A DNA stretch of 64,000 nucleotides from an uncultured Alphaproteobacteria bacterium. GTDB taxonomy: Bacteria > Pseudomonadota > Alphaproteobacteria > HIMB59 > GCA-002718135. This document shows positions 41,877 to 52,042 of this stretch, one piece after another. How positions within the stretch are numbered: position 1 is the stretch's first letter; each line of letters starts with the position of its first letter. A program made the position numbers and the translations under genes. The stretch covers positions 1 through 64,000 of the forward strand of contig CACNNQ010000003.1 in the NCBI GenBank assembly GCA_902621855.1, in the 5' to 3' direction. The notes under the pieces are model-generated. The model saw only the letters and a program-made list of their open reading frames with translations. It was not told the origin of the DNA and did not search any database.

Positions 41877-42884
41877 TTAGGATAAAAAACCAATAATTTC
41901 TTTAGTTTTTTGTAAAACAGGTTCTGCCACCGCTATAGCATTGTCTTGACCCTGTTTTAAAATAGAATCGATGTAAGAAACATCGCTCGTAAGTCTATTC
42001 ATCTCACTCGTAATGGGCTCTAATTTAGATACGGATAAATCTGCTAAATCTTTTTTAAAGGTTGAAAATTCTTTACCCGCATACTCTTTGATAACACTTT
42101 CAATTGATGTGTTTTGCAAGGATGCAAATATAGAAATTAAGTTTTCTGCTTCTGGTCTTTTTTCTAACCCAGTTTTATCTTGTGGTAATGGCTCAGGATC
42201 TGTTTTAGCTTTTTTAATTTTTTGTATAATATTTTCTGCTGTATCGGTTAACATAATTCTTGAATAATCAGATGGATCTGATTTACTCATTTTTTTTGAT
42301 CCATCACGAAGACTCATCACTCTTGTGGCCTCTCCTAAAATTAATGGTTCAGGAATAGGAAAAAAATCTGTCTTAAAATCGTTATTAAATTTTTGTGCGA
42401 TATCTCTTGTTAATTCCAAATGCTGTTTTTGATCATCACCAACAGGAACATGCGTTGCTAAATAAATTAGTATATCTGCTGCCATTAATGTTGGATAAGA
42501 AAATAACCCAACAGAAACATTTTCACTATTCTTTCCAGCCTTATCTTTAAATTGCGTCATACGGTTTAACCATCCCATTCGGGCAACACAATTAAACAAC
42601 CATCCAAGTTGTGCATGTTGAGGAACTTGTGATTGCACAAAAATATTATTTTGATTTGGATCAATACCAGAAGCAATAAAGGCAGCAGTTACTTCTCGTG
42701 TTTTATTTGCTAAAACTTTAGGATCTTGCCAAACGGTAATCGCATGCAAATCGACAACGCAAAAAAAACATTCGTATTCTTTTTGAAGACTAACAAAATT
42801 TTTTATGGCGCCAAGATAATTTCCTAAATGAAGATCACCAGATGGCTGAACGCCGGATAGAATTCTTTTAGTTGGTTTTTCCAT
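41877..42884 (-). CDS. trpS: Tryptophanyl-tRNA synthetase
   Basis: This class Ic synthetase has 335 residues. The HIGH-like motif is [14 protein letters not shown], the KMSKS loop is [14 protein letters not shown], and the tryptophan site includes [16 protein letters not shown]. It follows murJ after one base, the usual alphaproteobacterial order murJ-trpS. Confidence 0.97.
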   Translation of the reverse strand: MEKPTKRILSGVQPSGDLHLGNYLGAIKNFVSLQKEYECFFCVVDLHAITVWQDPKVLANKTREVTAAFIASGIDPNQNNIFVQSQVPQHAQLGWLFNCVARMGWLNRMTQFKDKAGKNSENVSVGLFSYPTLMAADILIYLATHVPVGDDQKQHLELTRDIAQKFNNDFKTDFFPIPEPLILGEATRVMSLRDGSKKMSKSDPSDYSRIMLTDTAENIIQKIKKAKTDPEPLPQDKTGLEKRPEAENLISIFASLQNTSIESVIKEYAGKEFSTFKKDLADLSVSKLEPITSEMNRLTSDVSYIDSILKQGQDNAIAVAEPVLQKTKEIIGFLS

Positions 42885-42885
42885 T

Positions 42886-44433
42886 TTATTTTTTTAAATA
42901 TTCTCTTAACTGATTTACCGATAGGACTTTTAACACAATTACTAATCCAAAATAAATAATTATAGCTAAAAAGATCATCATAAGCAAAAGTGCCGAGTTT
43001 AATAACACTGAATTACCACTAATATTTGTAAAGAATAATCCATTTAATAAGTAGATCCCTACAAATAATAGAAATGAACTTACTAATATTTTCATGGAAT
43101 TCCTTACTAATAGATCATCAAATTTCATATGATTCCTAATAGCTAAAAAGAGGTACAATAATAATGCATTTACCCATGCACTAATTGCTGTTGCAACAGC
43201 AATACCCATTTCCCTCATTGATCCAATTAAAAGAAGCGATAACACAACATTAGTAATCACACTGACAATGGATATGTATAGTGGTGTTTTAGTATCTTCT
43301 CTTGCAAAAAAACAAGAAACTAAAACTTTAATTATAATGTAAGCAGGTAAACCTAATGCAAAGTAACTTAATACTTTAGCAGTATAAAAAGTATCTTCTG
43401 CTATAAATGCACCTCGCTCAAATAAAATTTGGATAATAGGTTCAGCTAAAATAAATAATCCTATGGCTGATGGTAAAGAAATTAATAACGAGAATTCAAT
43501 AGATCTATTTTGAATATTATTTGTTGTTTCTTGATCTGATTGTTTTATTGCTTTTGATAAACTTGGTAAAAGAACAATACCAAGTGCTATTCCAAAAATG
43601 GCAAGTGGTAGTTGGTTTAGACGATCTGCGTAATAAATATGACTAATAGCACCAACGGGTAAAAAGGAAGCGATGATTGTCCCAATGACAATATTTAATT
43701 GAATAACTCCTGAACCAACAACACCTGGTAAAAATAATTTGAAAAACTTTTTTAATTTTTCATTTAAAACTGGGATACGAATATGTGGTCGGTAAAAATT
43801 GTAAACTGCTCTGTATAAATACAAAAATTGTAATATGCCTCCAATCAATACACCGTACGATAGTGCGTGACCTGCAGTAGTTACAAAGGGTGTTAAAAAG
43901 AATAATGAAAGAATAAAACTTATATTCAAAATCGCAGGAGCAAATGCACCAGCGGCGAAACGGTCATGAACATTATTTATTGAAGCAAAGTGCGCAGCTA
44001 AGGAAATGAAAATAATGTAGGGAAAAATTATTTTTCCAAAATGCACAGCAAGTTCATAGGCCTCTTTATTATCAGTAAATCCAGGTGCTAAAATTTGAAT
44101 GATATAAGGCATTCCAAAGAAAAAAAGGATCGTTAAAACTATCGTAGCAAAAAGTAACATGGAGGTTGTGTTTTCAACAAAATCAGAAGCTTCACGTTCA
44201 TCTTTTGGATTAAGAACAACACCAGAGAAAACTGGGATTAATGCAGCACTGTATGCTCCTTCTGCTAGGACACGACGAAAGAAATTAGGAATACGAAATG
44301 CTACGAAGAATGCGTCAGCTATTACTGTCGATCCAAGATATCTTGCTATTAATATGTCACGAATAAAACCTAATACTCGACTTAAAAATGTATAAAAGCT
44401 GACAGTAAAGAATGATCTAAAAAGACTCTTCAT
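42886..44433 (-). CDS. murJ: Lipid II flippase MurJ
   Basis: MurJ moves lipid II across the inner membrane for peptidoglycan synthesis. It has 515 residues with about 14 membrane segments and opens with [28 protein letters not shown], followed by [24 protein letters not shown], the family signature with the essential Arg residues. It is followed by trpS. The phoB gene ends 54 bases upstream in the same direction, so murJ could receive read-through from the Pho cluster. Confidence 0.95.
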   Translation of the reverse strand: MKSLFRSFFTVSFYTFLSRVLGFIRDILIARYLGSTVIADAFFVAFRIPNFFRRVLAEGAYSAALIPVFSGVVLNPKDEREASDFVENTTSMLLFATIVLTILFFFGMPYIIQILAPGFTDNKEAYELAVHFGKIIFPYIIFISLAAHFASINNVHDRFAAGAFAPAILNISFILSLFFLTPFVTTAGHALSYGVLIGGILQFLYLYRAVYNFYRPHIRIPVLNEKLKKFFKLFLPGVVGSGVIQLNIVIGTIIASFLPVGAISHIYYADRLNQLPLAIFGIALGIVLLPSLSKAIKQSDQETTNNIQNRSIEFSLLISLPSAIGLFILAEPIIQILFERGAFIAEDTFYTAKVLSYFALGLPAYIIIKVLVSCFFAREDTKTPLYISIVSVITNVVLSLLLIGSMREMGIAVATAISAWVNALLLYLFLAIRNHMKFDDLLVRNSMKILVSSFLLFVGIYLLNGLFFTNISGNSVLLNSALLLMMIFLAIIIYFGLVIVLKVLSVNQLREYLKK

Positions 44434-44487
44434 ATGGTGGTTTTATAGTTTGGTAAGTGATTTGTATAAGTGAAATTTATGGCTTAA

Positions 44488-45171
44488 TTACGAGCCAAAA
44501 CAATATCCTGCTGATCTCACGGTTCTTATAAAATCTTCTTTTACGTCATTATTAATGGCCTTTCGCAGTCTTCTTATATGAACATCAACTGTTCGAGGTT
44601 CTACATGGGCCTCATTTTTCCAAACATGATTAAGTAATTGTTCGCGGCTAAAGACACGACCAATATTTTCCATGAAGAAAGCTAATAAATTAAATTCTGT
44701 TGGACCAAGATGAAGAGTTTCGCCATCTCGTGATGCCGAGTGAGATACAAGATCAACTACTATTCCTTTATAAGTTAAAACTTCATCTACAAACATTGGT
44801 CTTATTCGTCGAAGAACAGCTTTCACTCTTGCCACTAATTCGTTTATTGAAAAAGGTTTTGTAATGTAATCATCTGCTCCAGTTTCTAAGCCACGAAGTT
44901 TATCTTCTTCTTCACCTTTCGCTGTTAACATTATGATAGGAATATTCTTATGTTCTTTATGTTTTCTAATTCTTCGACAGAGTTCAATTCCTGATAACTC
45001 TGGTAACATCCAATCAAGAATAATTATGTCAGGTGGTTTATGTAAGATTTTTTCTAAAGCAATTTCACCATCCGTTGCAGTATCTATTTTATATCCCTCT
45101 TTGTTAAAATTAAATTTTAAAAGATCTAGTAATGCTTCTTCATCTTCAACGATAAGCATTTTTAGTTTCAT
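44488..45171 (-). CDS. phoB: Phosphate regulon response regulator PhoB
   Basis: This is an OmpR-class regulator of 227 residues. The receiver has VEDEEALLDLL, the phosphoacceptor Asp in IIILDWMLPELSG, TAKGEEEDKLRGLETGADDYITKPFS and the winged helix with GPTEFNLLAFFMENIGRVFSREQLLNHVW and VDVHIRRLRKAI. PhoB-like conservation around HVEPRTVDVHIRRLRK and its place after phoU give the name. It is the last gene of the pst-phoU-phoB series and would act on the Pho-box-like sites of this island. Confidence 0.93.
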   Translation of the reverse strand: MKLKMLIVEDEEALLDLLKFNFNKEGYKIDTATDGEIALEKILHKPPDIIILDWMLPELSGIELCRRIRKHKEHKNIPIIMLTAKGEEEDKLRGLETGADDYITKPFSINELVARVKAVLRRIRPMFVDEVLTYKGIVVDLVSHSASRDGETLHLGPTEFNLLAFFMENIGRVFSREQLLNHVWKNEAHVEPRTVDVHIRRLRKAINNDVKEDFIRTVRSAGYCFGS

Positions 45172-45212
45172 GAATCTTTACTATTAAAATTTTGTTACAA
45201 TAATATTACAAT

Positions 45213-45923
45213 TTATTTCTTCTTTGGAAGAATTGCTTCCCAGGTTGGGTCTGGATTACCATCAAATAGGGGCTCACCAGAAACTGCATAGTAAATATCT
45301 TCTGCAATATTTTGAACATAGTCACCTATTCGCTCTAGGTCTTTAACCATATATAAAAGACTTGTACATGCTGTGATTCTTTTTGGTTCTTCCATCATGT
45401 AGGTTAATAGTTGTCTTAATATTCCAAGATATTCTTCATCAATTTGTCTATCCATTAACCAAACTTTTTTTGCGGCTTGATCTGAAAATTCTAAAAAAGC
45501 TTTTATTACTTCACTGATCATAATATTAACTTGTGCACCCATATTAATAATATCTCTCGAAGGTTTTTCTGGCAAAACTATTTCTGCTACTGCTACTCTT
45601 TTGGCAATATTTGTTGCATGATCTCCTATTCTTTCTAGATCTTTATTGATTTTAATTGCTGAAAAAATTGTTCGTAAGTCTGCAGCCATCGGTTGTCTTT
45701 TGCCAAGTATTTCAACTAAGCTTTGATCAAGAGTATTATATGCTTTATCAATTACATCATCGTTTTCTATAATTTTTTCTGCAAATTCTGTATCTTTATC
45801 CTTTAAACATTGAAGTGAGTCTTTTAGTTGATTTTCAACTAAACTGCCCATATCAACAATATTATTTTTAATGTCTCTAATTTCTTCATCATATGATTTT
45901 ACAATATGTCCTTCTTGTTTCAT
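45213..45923 (-). CDS. phoU: Phosphate signalling protein PhoU
   Basis: PhoU connects the Pst transporter to PhoR and represses the Pho response when phosphate is plentiful. It has 236 residues and two three-helix PhoU domains, with LERIGDHATNIAKRV and LERIGDYVQNIAEDI as the two metal-binding E-x-x-D repeats. It overlaps pstB by one base and precedes phoB by 41 bases. Confidence 0.95.
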   Translation of the reverse strand: MKQEGHIVKSYDEEIRDIKNNIVDMGSLVENQLKDSLQCLKDKDTEFAEKIIENDDVIDKAYNTLDQSLVEILGKRQPMAADLRTIFSAIKINKDLERIGDHATNIAKRVAVAEIVLPEKPSRDIINMGAQVNIMISEVIKAFLEFSDQAAKKVWLMDRQIDEEYLGILRQLLTYMMEEPKRITACTSLLYMVKDLERIGDYVQNIAEDIYYAVSGEPLFDGNPDPTWEAILPKKK

Positions 45924-46684
45924 TAACCAAATCTCCCTGTAATGTAATCCTGTGTTTTTGTATTATCAGGATTTGTAAAAATTTTGTTTGTCTCACCCGT
46001 TTCTATTAATTCTCCTAAATGGAAGAAACATGTTTTCTGCGAAACCCTGGCTGCCTGTTGCATAGAATGAGTTACTATAATAATTGTATAGTTTAATCTT
46101 AGCTCATCAATTAATTCTTCTATAATAGCAGTTGCTATTGGATCTAAAGCAGAGCAAGGTTCATCCATTAGGATTATTTCAGGATTAACAGCAATTGCTC
46201 TTGCAATACATAATCGTTGTTGTTGACCGCCTGATAAACTTGTTCCAGGTTCATTTAATCGATCTTTTACTTCATCAAATAGACCTGCCTTTTTTAATGA
46301 TGAATGTACAATTTCTTCTAATTCATTTTTTGAGTCAACTAAACCATGTATAGTTGGGCCATAAGCAACATTATCAAAAATAGATTTAGGAAAAGGATTT
46401 GGTTTTTGAAATACCATTCCAATTTTAGATCTTAGACTTACAACATCGGTTTTTTCACTAATAATTTCTTCGTTATCTACTTTTATTGATCCCGATACTT
46501 TACATATTTCAATTAAATCATTCATTCTGTTTATACATCTTAAGAAAGTTGATTTACCACATCCTGAAGGACCGATTAATGCCGTAACTTCTTTCTCCTT
46601 GATATCCATTGAGATTCCAAAAAGAGCTTGTTTGGATCCATAATATACATCTACACCATTTGCCAATATTTTAGAGTTACTCAT
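45923..46684 (-). CDS. pstB: Phosphate ABC transporter ATP-binding protein
   Basis: This is the ATPase of the high-affinity phosphate importer, 253 residues. Walker A is [20 protein letters not shown], the signature is [16 protein letters not shown], Walker B is [14 protein letters not shown], with the switch His in [12 protein letters not shown]. The CINRMNDL and [11 protein letters not shown] stretches are specific for PstB. It lies between pstA and phoU. Confidence 0.97.
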   Translation of the reverse strand: MSNSKILANGVDVYYGSKQALFGISMDIKEKEVTALIGPSGCGKSTFLRCINRMNDLIEICKVSGSIKVDNEEIISEKTDVVSLRSKIGMVFQKPNPFPKSIFDNVAYGPTIHGLVDSKNELEEIVHSSLKKAGLFDEVKDRLNEPGTSLSGGQQQRLCIARAIAVNPEIILMDEPCSALDPIATAIIEELIDELRLNYTIIIVTHSMQQAARVSQKTCFFHLGELIETGETNKIFTNPDNTKTQDYITGRFG

Positions 46685-46687
46685 GTT

Positions 46688-47968
46688 TTACCACTTCCTT
46701 TCAAATCTATTTCTTAAGAACACTGCAATGGCATTCATCATAAACAAAAATATTAAAATTACCATTATTGCTGCGGCTGATTTTTCTTGAAAACCTCTTT
46801 CTGCACTTTCCACCCAAAGATATATTTGAACAGGTAGTGCTGCTGAAGGTTCTGTTAAACCAGTTGGAATATTAGGAATAAATGCAATCATGCCAATCAT
46901 TATTAGTGGTGCTGTTTCTCCTAATGCTTGTGCTAATCCAATAATAGTCCCTGTTAAAGTCCCTGGTAGTGCAAGGGGTACGACATGATGAAATACCGCT
47001 TGTGTTTTTGTTGCTCCAACTGCAAGTGCTCCTTCTTTAATTGAAGGAGGGACAGCTTTCAATGAAGCTCGACAGGCAATGATAATGGTTGGTAACGTCA
47101 TTAAGGCTAATACGGACCCTCCAACTAACGGTGTACTCCTTGGAAGACCAAAAACATTAAGCAATACCCCCAACCCAAGTAGTCCAAAAACTATTGATGG
47201 GACTGCTGCTAGATTTGAAATATTTACTTCTATTAATTCAGTTATTCTATTTTTTGGAGCAAATTCCTCAAGATAAACAGACGCTCCTATAGCAATTGGA
47301 AAAGATAAAATAAAAACAGTAAAAAGAGTAAATAATGATCCCATAAATGAACCAGCTACACCAGCAATTTCAGGATGCCTTGAATCTGCTTTAGTAAAAA
47401 AGAAATTATTAAAAACTTGTTTAACTCTATTTTCTTCAACTAATTGATCAACATAACTTAATTGAATATCATTTAATTTTCTTCTATCTTCTGGCACATC
47501 CCTTCTTGAATTACCTTTTAATAGTTGATCCACATCACTATGGGCGGTTACCCAAATTTGTTGCTTAGTATTAATAACTTCAGGATTATCTAAGAAGTAG
47601 TCTTTAATTTCCTTATCTACATTTATAGAAAATAATTTTTTTACTAATTTAATATCTGATTTTGAGAGATCAGGGAAAAAATTTTCAATAGCCTGTTTTT
47701 TAACTCTAAAAAATTTTCCTTTTTCCTTATCTTCATCTGAAGAGTCAGGTGTTAGTTTTAAAACCTCTTGATTATAATCAACTTCTAGGAGAACAATTGT
47801 TTTTTGAAAAGCAGTGTATCCTTTAGAAAATATTGTATACAAAAGAAAAACTAAAACTGCTAAAGATAAACACATAGCTGTAAAGCCGTAATACTTAAAT
47901 CGCATATCTTCTAAGCTTCTCTTTTTTCTCAAAGAAACAATTTTTTCTTTAGCAATAGAATTATTCAT
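46688..47968 (-). CDS. pstA: Phosphate ABC transporter permease PstA
   Basis: This is a membrane component of the phosphate importer. An N-terminal membrane segment and a polar region of about 150 residues precede the permease domain, which has the EAA-like loop ACRASLKAVPPSIKEGALAVGATKTQAV. At 426 residues it is longer than E. coli PstA, as is usual in alphaproteobacteria. It overlaps pstC by eight bases. Confidence 0.95.
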   Translation of the reverse strand: MNNSIAKEKIVSLRKKRSLEDMRFKYYGFTAMCLSLAVLVFLLYTIFSKGYTAFQKTIVLLEVDYNQEVLKLTPDSSDEDKEKGKFFRVKKQAIENFFPDLSKSDIKLVKKLFSINVDKEIKDYFLDNPEVINTKQQIWVTAHSDVDQLLKGNSRRDVPEDRRKLNDIQLSYVDQLVEENRVKQVFNNFFFTKADSRHPEIAGVAGSFMGSLFTLFTVFILSFPIAIGASVYLEEFAPKNRITELIEVNISNLAAVPSIVFGLLGLGVLLNVFGLPRSTPLVGGSVLALMTLPTIIIACRASLKAVPPSIKEGALAVGATKTQAVFHHVVPLALPGTLTGTIIGLAQALGETAPLIMIGMIAFIPNIPTGLTEPSAALPVQIYLWVESAERGFQEKSAAAIMVILIFLFMMNAIAVFLRNRFERKW

Positions 47969-49334
47969 AACGCTCCCTGTATCTCTTTACTATTTGTAGA
48001 GCTATAATGTTAAGAAATAATGTAATAACAAATAAAACTAATCCTAAAGCAAATGCTGATAATGTTCTTGGGTTATCAAATTCTTGATCACCTATTAAGG
48101 CCACAACAATTTGAACTGTAACTGTTGTTACGTTTTCAAAAGGATTGCCCGTAAGATTGGGGGCTGTGCCTGCTGCAACTACAACAATCATAGTCTCCCC
48201 TATCGCTCTGGATATTGCTAATAAAAATGCTCCTACAATTCCAGGTAAAGCTGCTGGTAAAATTACTTTTTTAATAGTTTCTGCTTTATTAGCGCCAATA
48301 CCAAGAGATGCTTCCCTTAGACTTTGTGGGACAGAGTTTATTACATCATCAGATAAAGAAGAAATAAAAGGAATAATCATAACCCCCATTACCATGCCGG
48401 CTGCAAGAGCGCTTGTTGGTGAAGCATCAATTCCAATTGATTGTCCAAATGCTTTAACGAAAGGTGCAACACTAACAAAAGCAAAGAACCCGTAAACTAT
48501 TGTTGGTATCCCTGCCAAAATTTCGAGAAGAGGTTTAACTATTTTTCTAACTCTTTGACTTGCGTATTCTGCTAAATAAATTGCTGTTAATAATCCAAGA
48601 GGTGCCGCAACACACATGGCTACTACCATTACTAAAAATGTTCCAGCAAATATTGGTACTGCACCAAAGGATCCCTCTGCAGCTGTTTGACCTTCTCTAA
48701 TTGGAATAAAAGGATACCACTCAGTACTAAATAAAAATTCGAATATTGATACTTCTGCAAAAAAGCGAAGGCTTTCAAATATTAGTGAAAAAACTATTCC
48801 TATTGTAGTGAAAATAGCAACAGATGAACAAAATATAAGTATATATTGAATATATTTTTCAATTGTATGTTGAGCATGAAATTCTGGTTTTAATTTTTGT
48901 GAAGCGTATAAGGCTCCAAGTAACATTATAATGATTATTGAGGTATAAAAAGATATTTGACTTATTTGTCTTAAGGAAGAATAATGAGCTGCAGCATTAA
49001 TTATTTCTATAGATTTACCATCAGCAAAAGAAGGGTTATTAGCAACATTTCTAATCTCTGCTAACAATAATCCTTCGTTGTAAACTGCGCCCTCAATATA
49101 TTCAAAGTTACTAATAACTATGTTTTGAATAATCTGTTCTTGAAAAATAGCCCATGAAAAATAAACAATTAGTGCAGGAAACAAACACCATATTAAAACG
49201 TATTGTGCGTAATAAGTGGGAAGAGATTTGCTTTTCGTACCTTGTTTTTTAGAGTTTAAATTAATTCTTGATCTTCCGTATATAAAGGATGAGAAAATTC
49301 CGACTGCAATTAAAACTAAAGACCAAAAAAACAT
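47961..49334 (-). CDS. pstC: Phosphate ABC transporter permease PstC
   Basis: This is the second membrane component of the phosphate importer. The 457-residue protein has an N-terminal extension with about three membrane segments before the permease core. The EAA-like loop is SVPQSLREASLGIGANKAETIKKVILPAALPG and GILTAIYL-like residues (LLTAIYLAEYAS) precede it. It is separated from pstS by a clear terminator hairpin, so its expression is probably lower than that of pstS. Confidence 0.95.
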   Translation of the reverse strand: MFFWSLVLIAVGIFSSFIYGRSRINLNSKKQGTKSKSLPTYYAQYVLIWCLFPALIVYFSWAIFQEQIIQNIVISNFEYIEGAVYNEGLLLAEIRNVANNPSFADGKSIEIINAAAHYSSLRQISQISFYTSIIIIMLLGALYASQKLKPEFHAQHTIEKYIQYILIFCSSVAIFTTIGIVFSLIFESLRFFAEVSIFEFLFSTEWYPFIPIREGQTAAEGSFGAVPIFAGTFLVMVVAMCVAAPLGLLTAIYLAEYASQRVRKIVKPLLEILAGIPTIVYGFFAFVSVAPFVKAFGQSIGIDASPTSALAAGMVMGVMIIPFISSLSDDVINSVPQSLREASLGIGANKAETIKKVILPAALPGIVGAFLLAISRAIGETMIVVVAAGTAPNLTGNPFENVTTVTVQIVVALIGDQEFDNPRTLSAFALGLVLFVITLFLNIIALQIVKRYRERYE

Positions 49335-49349
49335 TTATAACTTAGTATT

Positions 49350-49380
49350 AAAAAAAAGGGGGCTTGTATGCCCCCATTTT
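49350..49380 (-). terminator. Intrinsic terminator in the pstS-pstC gap
   Basis: On the minus strand GGGGGC and GCCCCC form a six-pair all-GC stem with the six-base loop ATACAA, followed by eight T residues (49357-49350). It is 18 bases past the pstS stop and 16 bases ahead of pstC. With no room for a new promoter, partial read-through would give more PstS than PstCAB, a ratio expected of a periplasmic binding protein system. Confidence 0.88.
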
Positions 49381-49397
49381 ATAAAAATTAAAGATTT

Positions 49398-50393
49398 TTA
49401 TTTATAATTTGTTTGATTAGAAATAGCATCAAGAACTGCTGCTCTATCCGCAGGACTTAGTTGAACAAGTCCGGCATCTAGTAAGTAACCTTCTGTTGCT
49501 TCTTCACTTACAAACTCATTAACATAATCCATTAAACCAGGAATAACGCCAATGTGTGCTTTTTTAATGTAGAAGAATAAAGGTCTTGCTATTGGATATG
49601 AATAATCTTGGATACCTTCCATTGAGATTTCAACACCATTAATCATTGATGCTTTTACTTTATCAGAGTTATTAGATACAAAACTGTAACCAAAAATACC
49701 AAATGCGCCTTGTTCTTTGGTTATATGCTCAACATACAGTTCATCATTTTCACCACCTTCGATAACGTGGCCATCTTCACGATATGCTTGACAATCACCA
49801 TCAGCAACTAACATATCTTTAACACAACCCTTTTTCATTACAAGTGAGTCAAATGCATCTCTTGTTCCAGAAGTTGGAGGAGGTGCCATAATAGAAATTT
49901 CAACTTTTGGTAATCTTTTATCTATTTCATACCAAGTTGTTGGAGCGTTTGCATTATCTCTAGCCATTGCCTGCCAGATTTCTTCTTTACTTAAATCAAT
50001 GCCACCTTTCATTGTAGCACCGTTAGTATATTTCCATTCATAATCTGCAGCGTATGCAAAAGCTATACCATCATTACCAACTCTAACTTCGATGATATCG
50101 GTTACACCACCATCTTGACAAAGTTTGAATTCTTTATCTTTTTGTGCTCTTGAAGAGTTAGTGATATCTGGATGTTCAACTCCAACACCTGCACAAAATA
50201 ATTTGTGTCCTCCACCAGAACCAGTTGATTCAATTACGGGTGCTTTCATTCCTTGAGATGCCATTTTTTCAGCAACTAAAGTAGCGAAAGGATAAACTGT
50301 AGAAGATCCTACAATTGAAATATAGTCTCTTGCTGAAACTGAAGTAGTTCCAAATAAAGCAAGGACAGCAATTAATTTGATTACATTTTTCAT
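49398..50393 (-). CDS. pstS: Phosphate-binding periplasmic protein PstS
   Basis: This is the periplasmic phosphate receptor of the Pst system. I use the ATG at 50393 (MKNVIKLIAVLALFG), which has GAGG seven bases upstream and begins a clean signal peptide (cleavage near SVSA-RD). Phosphate-site features include SIVGSSTVYPFA, STGSGGGHKLFC and PPTSGTRDAFDSL. The mature protein carries several cysteines and resembles the larger SphX-like PstS type. It is 42 bases after phoR and heads pstSCAB-phoU-phoB. Confidence 0.96.
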   Translation of the reverse strand: MKNVIKLIAVLALFGTTSVSARDYISIVGSSTVYPFATLVAEKMASQGMKAPVIESTGSGGGHKLFCAGVGVEHPDITNSSRAQKDKEFKLCQDGGVTDIIEVRVGNDGIAFAYAADYEWKYTNGATMKGGIDLSKEEIWQAMARDNANAPTTWYEIDKRLPKVEISIMAPPPTSGTRDAFDSLVMKKGCVKDMLVADGDCQAYREDGHVIEGGENDELYVEHITKEQGAFGIFGYSFVSNNSDKVKASMINGVEISMEGIQDYSYPIARPLFFYIKKAHIGVIPGLMDYVNEFVSEEATEGYLLDAGLVQLSPADRAAVLDAISNQTNYK

Positions 50394-50433
50394 ATTAAGC
50401 CTCATTTAAAATAAGTTTGTCCTACAGAATATA

Positions 50434-50451
50434 TATTAAGGATTTATTACA
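50434..50451 (-). promoter_or_regulatory. Weak Pho-box-like site overlapping the phoR stop, upstream of pstS
   Basis: Minus-strand sequence TGTAATA-AATC-CTTAATA has two 7-bp half-sites at 11-bp spacing. They match the TGTAACA/TTTAACA half-site of better sites in this island at six and five of seven positions. It lies 41 bases before the pstS ATG. A chance match is possible in AT-rich DNA. Confidence 0.35.
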
Positions 50452-51488
50452 GTTTGCTGAAATACTGGTAAAAAAATAGTAAATGTTGAACCCTTATCCA
50501 CCTTGCTTTTTATCGATAATTTACCATTATGCCTATTAGTTATATGTTTAACAATAGATAAACCCAAACCCGTACCGCCTTGATTTCGAGATCTATTTTT
50601 ATCTACTCTATAAAATCTTTCAGTAAGTCTAGTTAAATGCTCTTTCGATATGCCTTCTCCCTTATCTATAAAACTTATTTGGCAAAAGGTGGTATTATCA
50701 TCAATTACACTCTCAAGCTCAATTTCAATAGTAGAATTTTCTTTGCTATATTTGATTGCATTATCAGTTAGATTTAAAAAAACTTGGATCAAAGCATCTT
50801 TGTTTGCTGATATTGTAGACTTATCAAAATCATCCTTGATTTGAACTTCAATTTTTTTTGCCATTAACTTGTTTTGTAAATTATCTACTACGCCATCAAT
50901 TAATTGCCTTATATTCGCTTCTTGAAATTCTATCGGCTTATCTTCAGTCTCATATTTACTTAGTAATAATAAATCTTCGACTAATCTAGTCATACGCCAA
51001 GCCTGATCTTCCATTGTGTCTAAAAATTTACCAACCGTTTTGTCTTTGTTCTTATCTTCATTGAGTGAATTTTTAATTGTTTCAACATAGCCTAGAATTG
51101 AGGAAAGAGGAGTTCTCAATTCATGACTTACATTAGCCACAAAATCTGTTCGCATTTGTTCGTAGTTTTTAAGAAGACTTTGATCGTTTAGTGATATTAA
51201 TAATTCTTCATAATCTTTTTCAACAAATATTAAGTCAGCAATAAAATACATATCACTAAAATTAGATGGGGTGAATTCAAACCTAAAATCTTCTTTCTCC
51301 CTAAAGGCTTTATCAATAAAAGTATTTAACTCTGTTGATCTAATAATATTATTGAGATCTCTTCCTTCATCTATAAATAAAAATTTTTGTTTAGCTGCAT
51401 TATTGTAAAAAATTATTTCCTTATTTGTATCAATTGCAATAATAATCGAAGGTATCTTACTTAGACTTAGTCTTAGTTTTTTTTTCAT
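50436..51488 (-). CDS. phoR: Phosphate regulon sensor kinase PhoR, without a visible membrane anchor
   Basis: This is the histidine kinase that phosphorylates PhoB. A PAS-like domain (about 10-110; IIAIDTNKEIIFYNNAA) is followed by the H-box FVANVSHELRTPLSSILGYVETI, the N-box (FLNLTDNAIKYS), DKGEGI and GGTGLGLSIVKHI. The usual N-terminal membrane segments of PhoR are absent: the protein starts at MKKKLRLSLSKIPSIIIAID, and no earlier start is in frame. It may be held at the membrane by PhoU/Pst contacts. It overlaps the SET-domain gene by 32 bases. Identity as PhoR rests on the pst context and H-box. Confidence 0.88.
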   Translation of the reverse strand: MKKKLRLSLSKIPSIIIAIDTNKEIIFYNNAAKQKFLFIDEGRDLNNIIRSTELNTFIDKAFREKEDFRFEFTPSNFSDMYFIADLIFVEKDYEELLISLNDQSLLKNYEQMRTDFVANVSHELRTPLSSILGYVETIKNSLNEDKNKDKTVGKFLDTMEDQAWRMTRLVEDLLLLSKYETEDKPIEFQEANIRQLIDGVVDNLQNKLMAKKIEVQIKDDFDKSTISANKDALIQVFLNLTDNAIKYSKENSTIEIELESVIDDNTTFCQISFIDKGEGISKEHLTRLTERFYRVDKNRSRNQGGTGLGLSIVKHITNRHNGKLSIKSKVDKGSTFTIFLPVFQQTVINP

Positions 51489-51957
51489 ATTTTTTTAATT
51501 TTGGCCAATCATTGTCACTTAAAATATAACCTACACAATTTCTAGAACCACACTTACAAATGTGATCCACAAAATCTGTATCAAAAGGATAACCATAGTT
51601 ATAGAAAAGTTCGTCTCCTTTTTTTATTCGTTTAATTGAAGAAATCCAAATCTCATTATCTATGATATCTACTTCACAATTCGGATTACATGAGTGATTA
51701 ATAAATTTTGCAAAGTTATAATCAACATCACCGTCTATGTCGTATCGCTTGTTTAGTTCAAAAACATAGACCATGCCGTTATTTTTATCTTTTTTTGCTT
51801 TGCGGATTTGTTTATCTGCTCTTTTGTCACCCTCTCTTTTAGTAACTTTATCACCAATATATTGGATTACTTTCTGGCCTTTTTTAATATTAGTTTTTGC
51901 AAATAATCCAGAACCGTGAAGGGGTGATTTTTTTTTAAACCAAATTTTCTGCGTCAT
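51457..51957 (-). CDS. SET-domain protein-lysine methyltransferase
   Basis: This is a compact SET protein of 166 residues. I use the ATG at 51957 (MTQKIWFKKKSPLHGSGLFA); an earlier in-frame ATG adds an unlikely leader. The SET motifs are GSGLFA, FINHSCNPNCEV and a post-SET zinc-binding KCGSRNCVGYI; the YNYGYPF tyrosine lies between. SET proteins methylate lysine residues using SAM. It overlaps the start of phoR by 32 bases, so the two are coupled, and it is divergent from plcP. The substrate is unknown; a Pho component is a speculative candidate. Confidence 0.88.
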   Translation of the reverse strand: MTQKIWFKKKSPLHGSGLFAKTNIKKGQKVIQYIGDKVTKREGDKRADKQIRKAKKDKNNGMVYVFELNKRYDIDGDVDYNFAKFINHSCNPNCEVDIIDNEIWISSIKRIKKGDELFYNYGYPFDTDFVDHICKCGSRNCVGYILSDNDWPKLKKYEKKTKTKSK

Positions 51958-52042
51958 ACTGTTATTTTTATACAATACACACATATAATAATAAATTGTA
52001 TTATAAAATGATACTTTTATGTATAAGACCAAAATTTAACTA

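Noticed and set aside
48145..48495. Plus-strand ORF of 116 codons inside pstC
   Set aside because: Antisense shadow of the permease core; no ribosome-binding site or recognisable domain.
51958..52042. Possible Pho box in the divergent SET / plcP1 promoter region (TTATACA-TAAA-AGTATCA on the minus strand)
   Set aside because: Both half-sites match at only five of seven positions; such matches are expected by chance in DNA this AT-rich. The region probably is phosphate-regulated, but the sequence does not show how.
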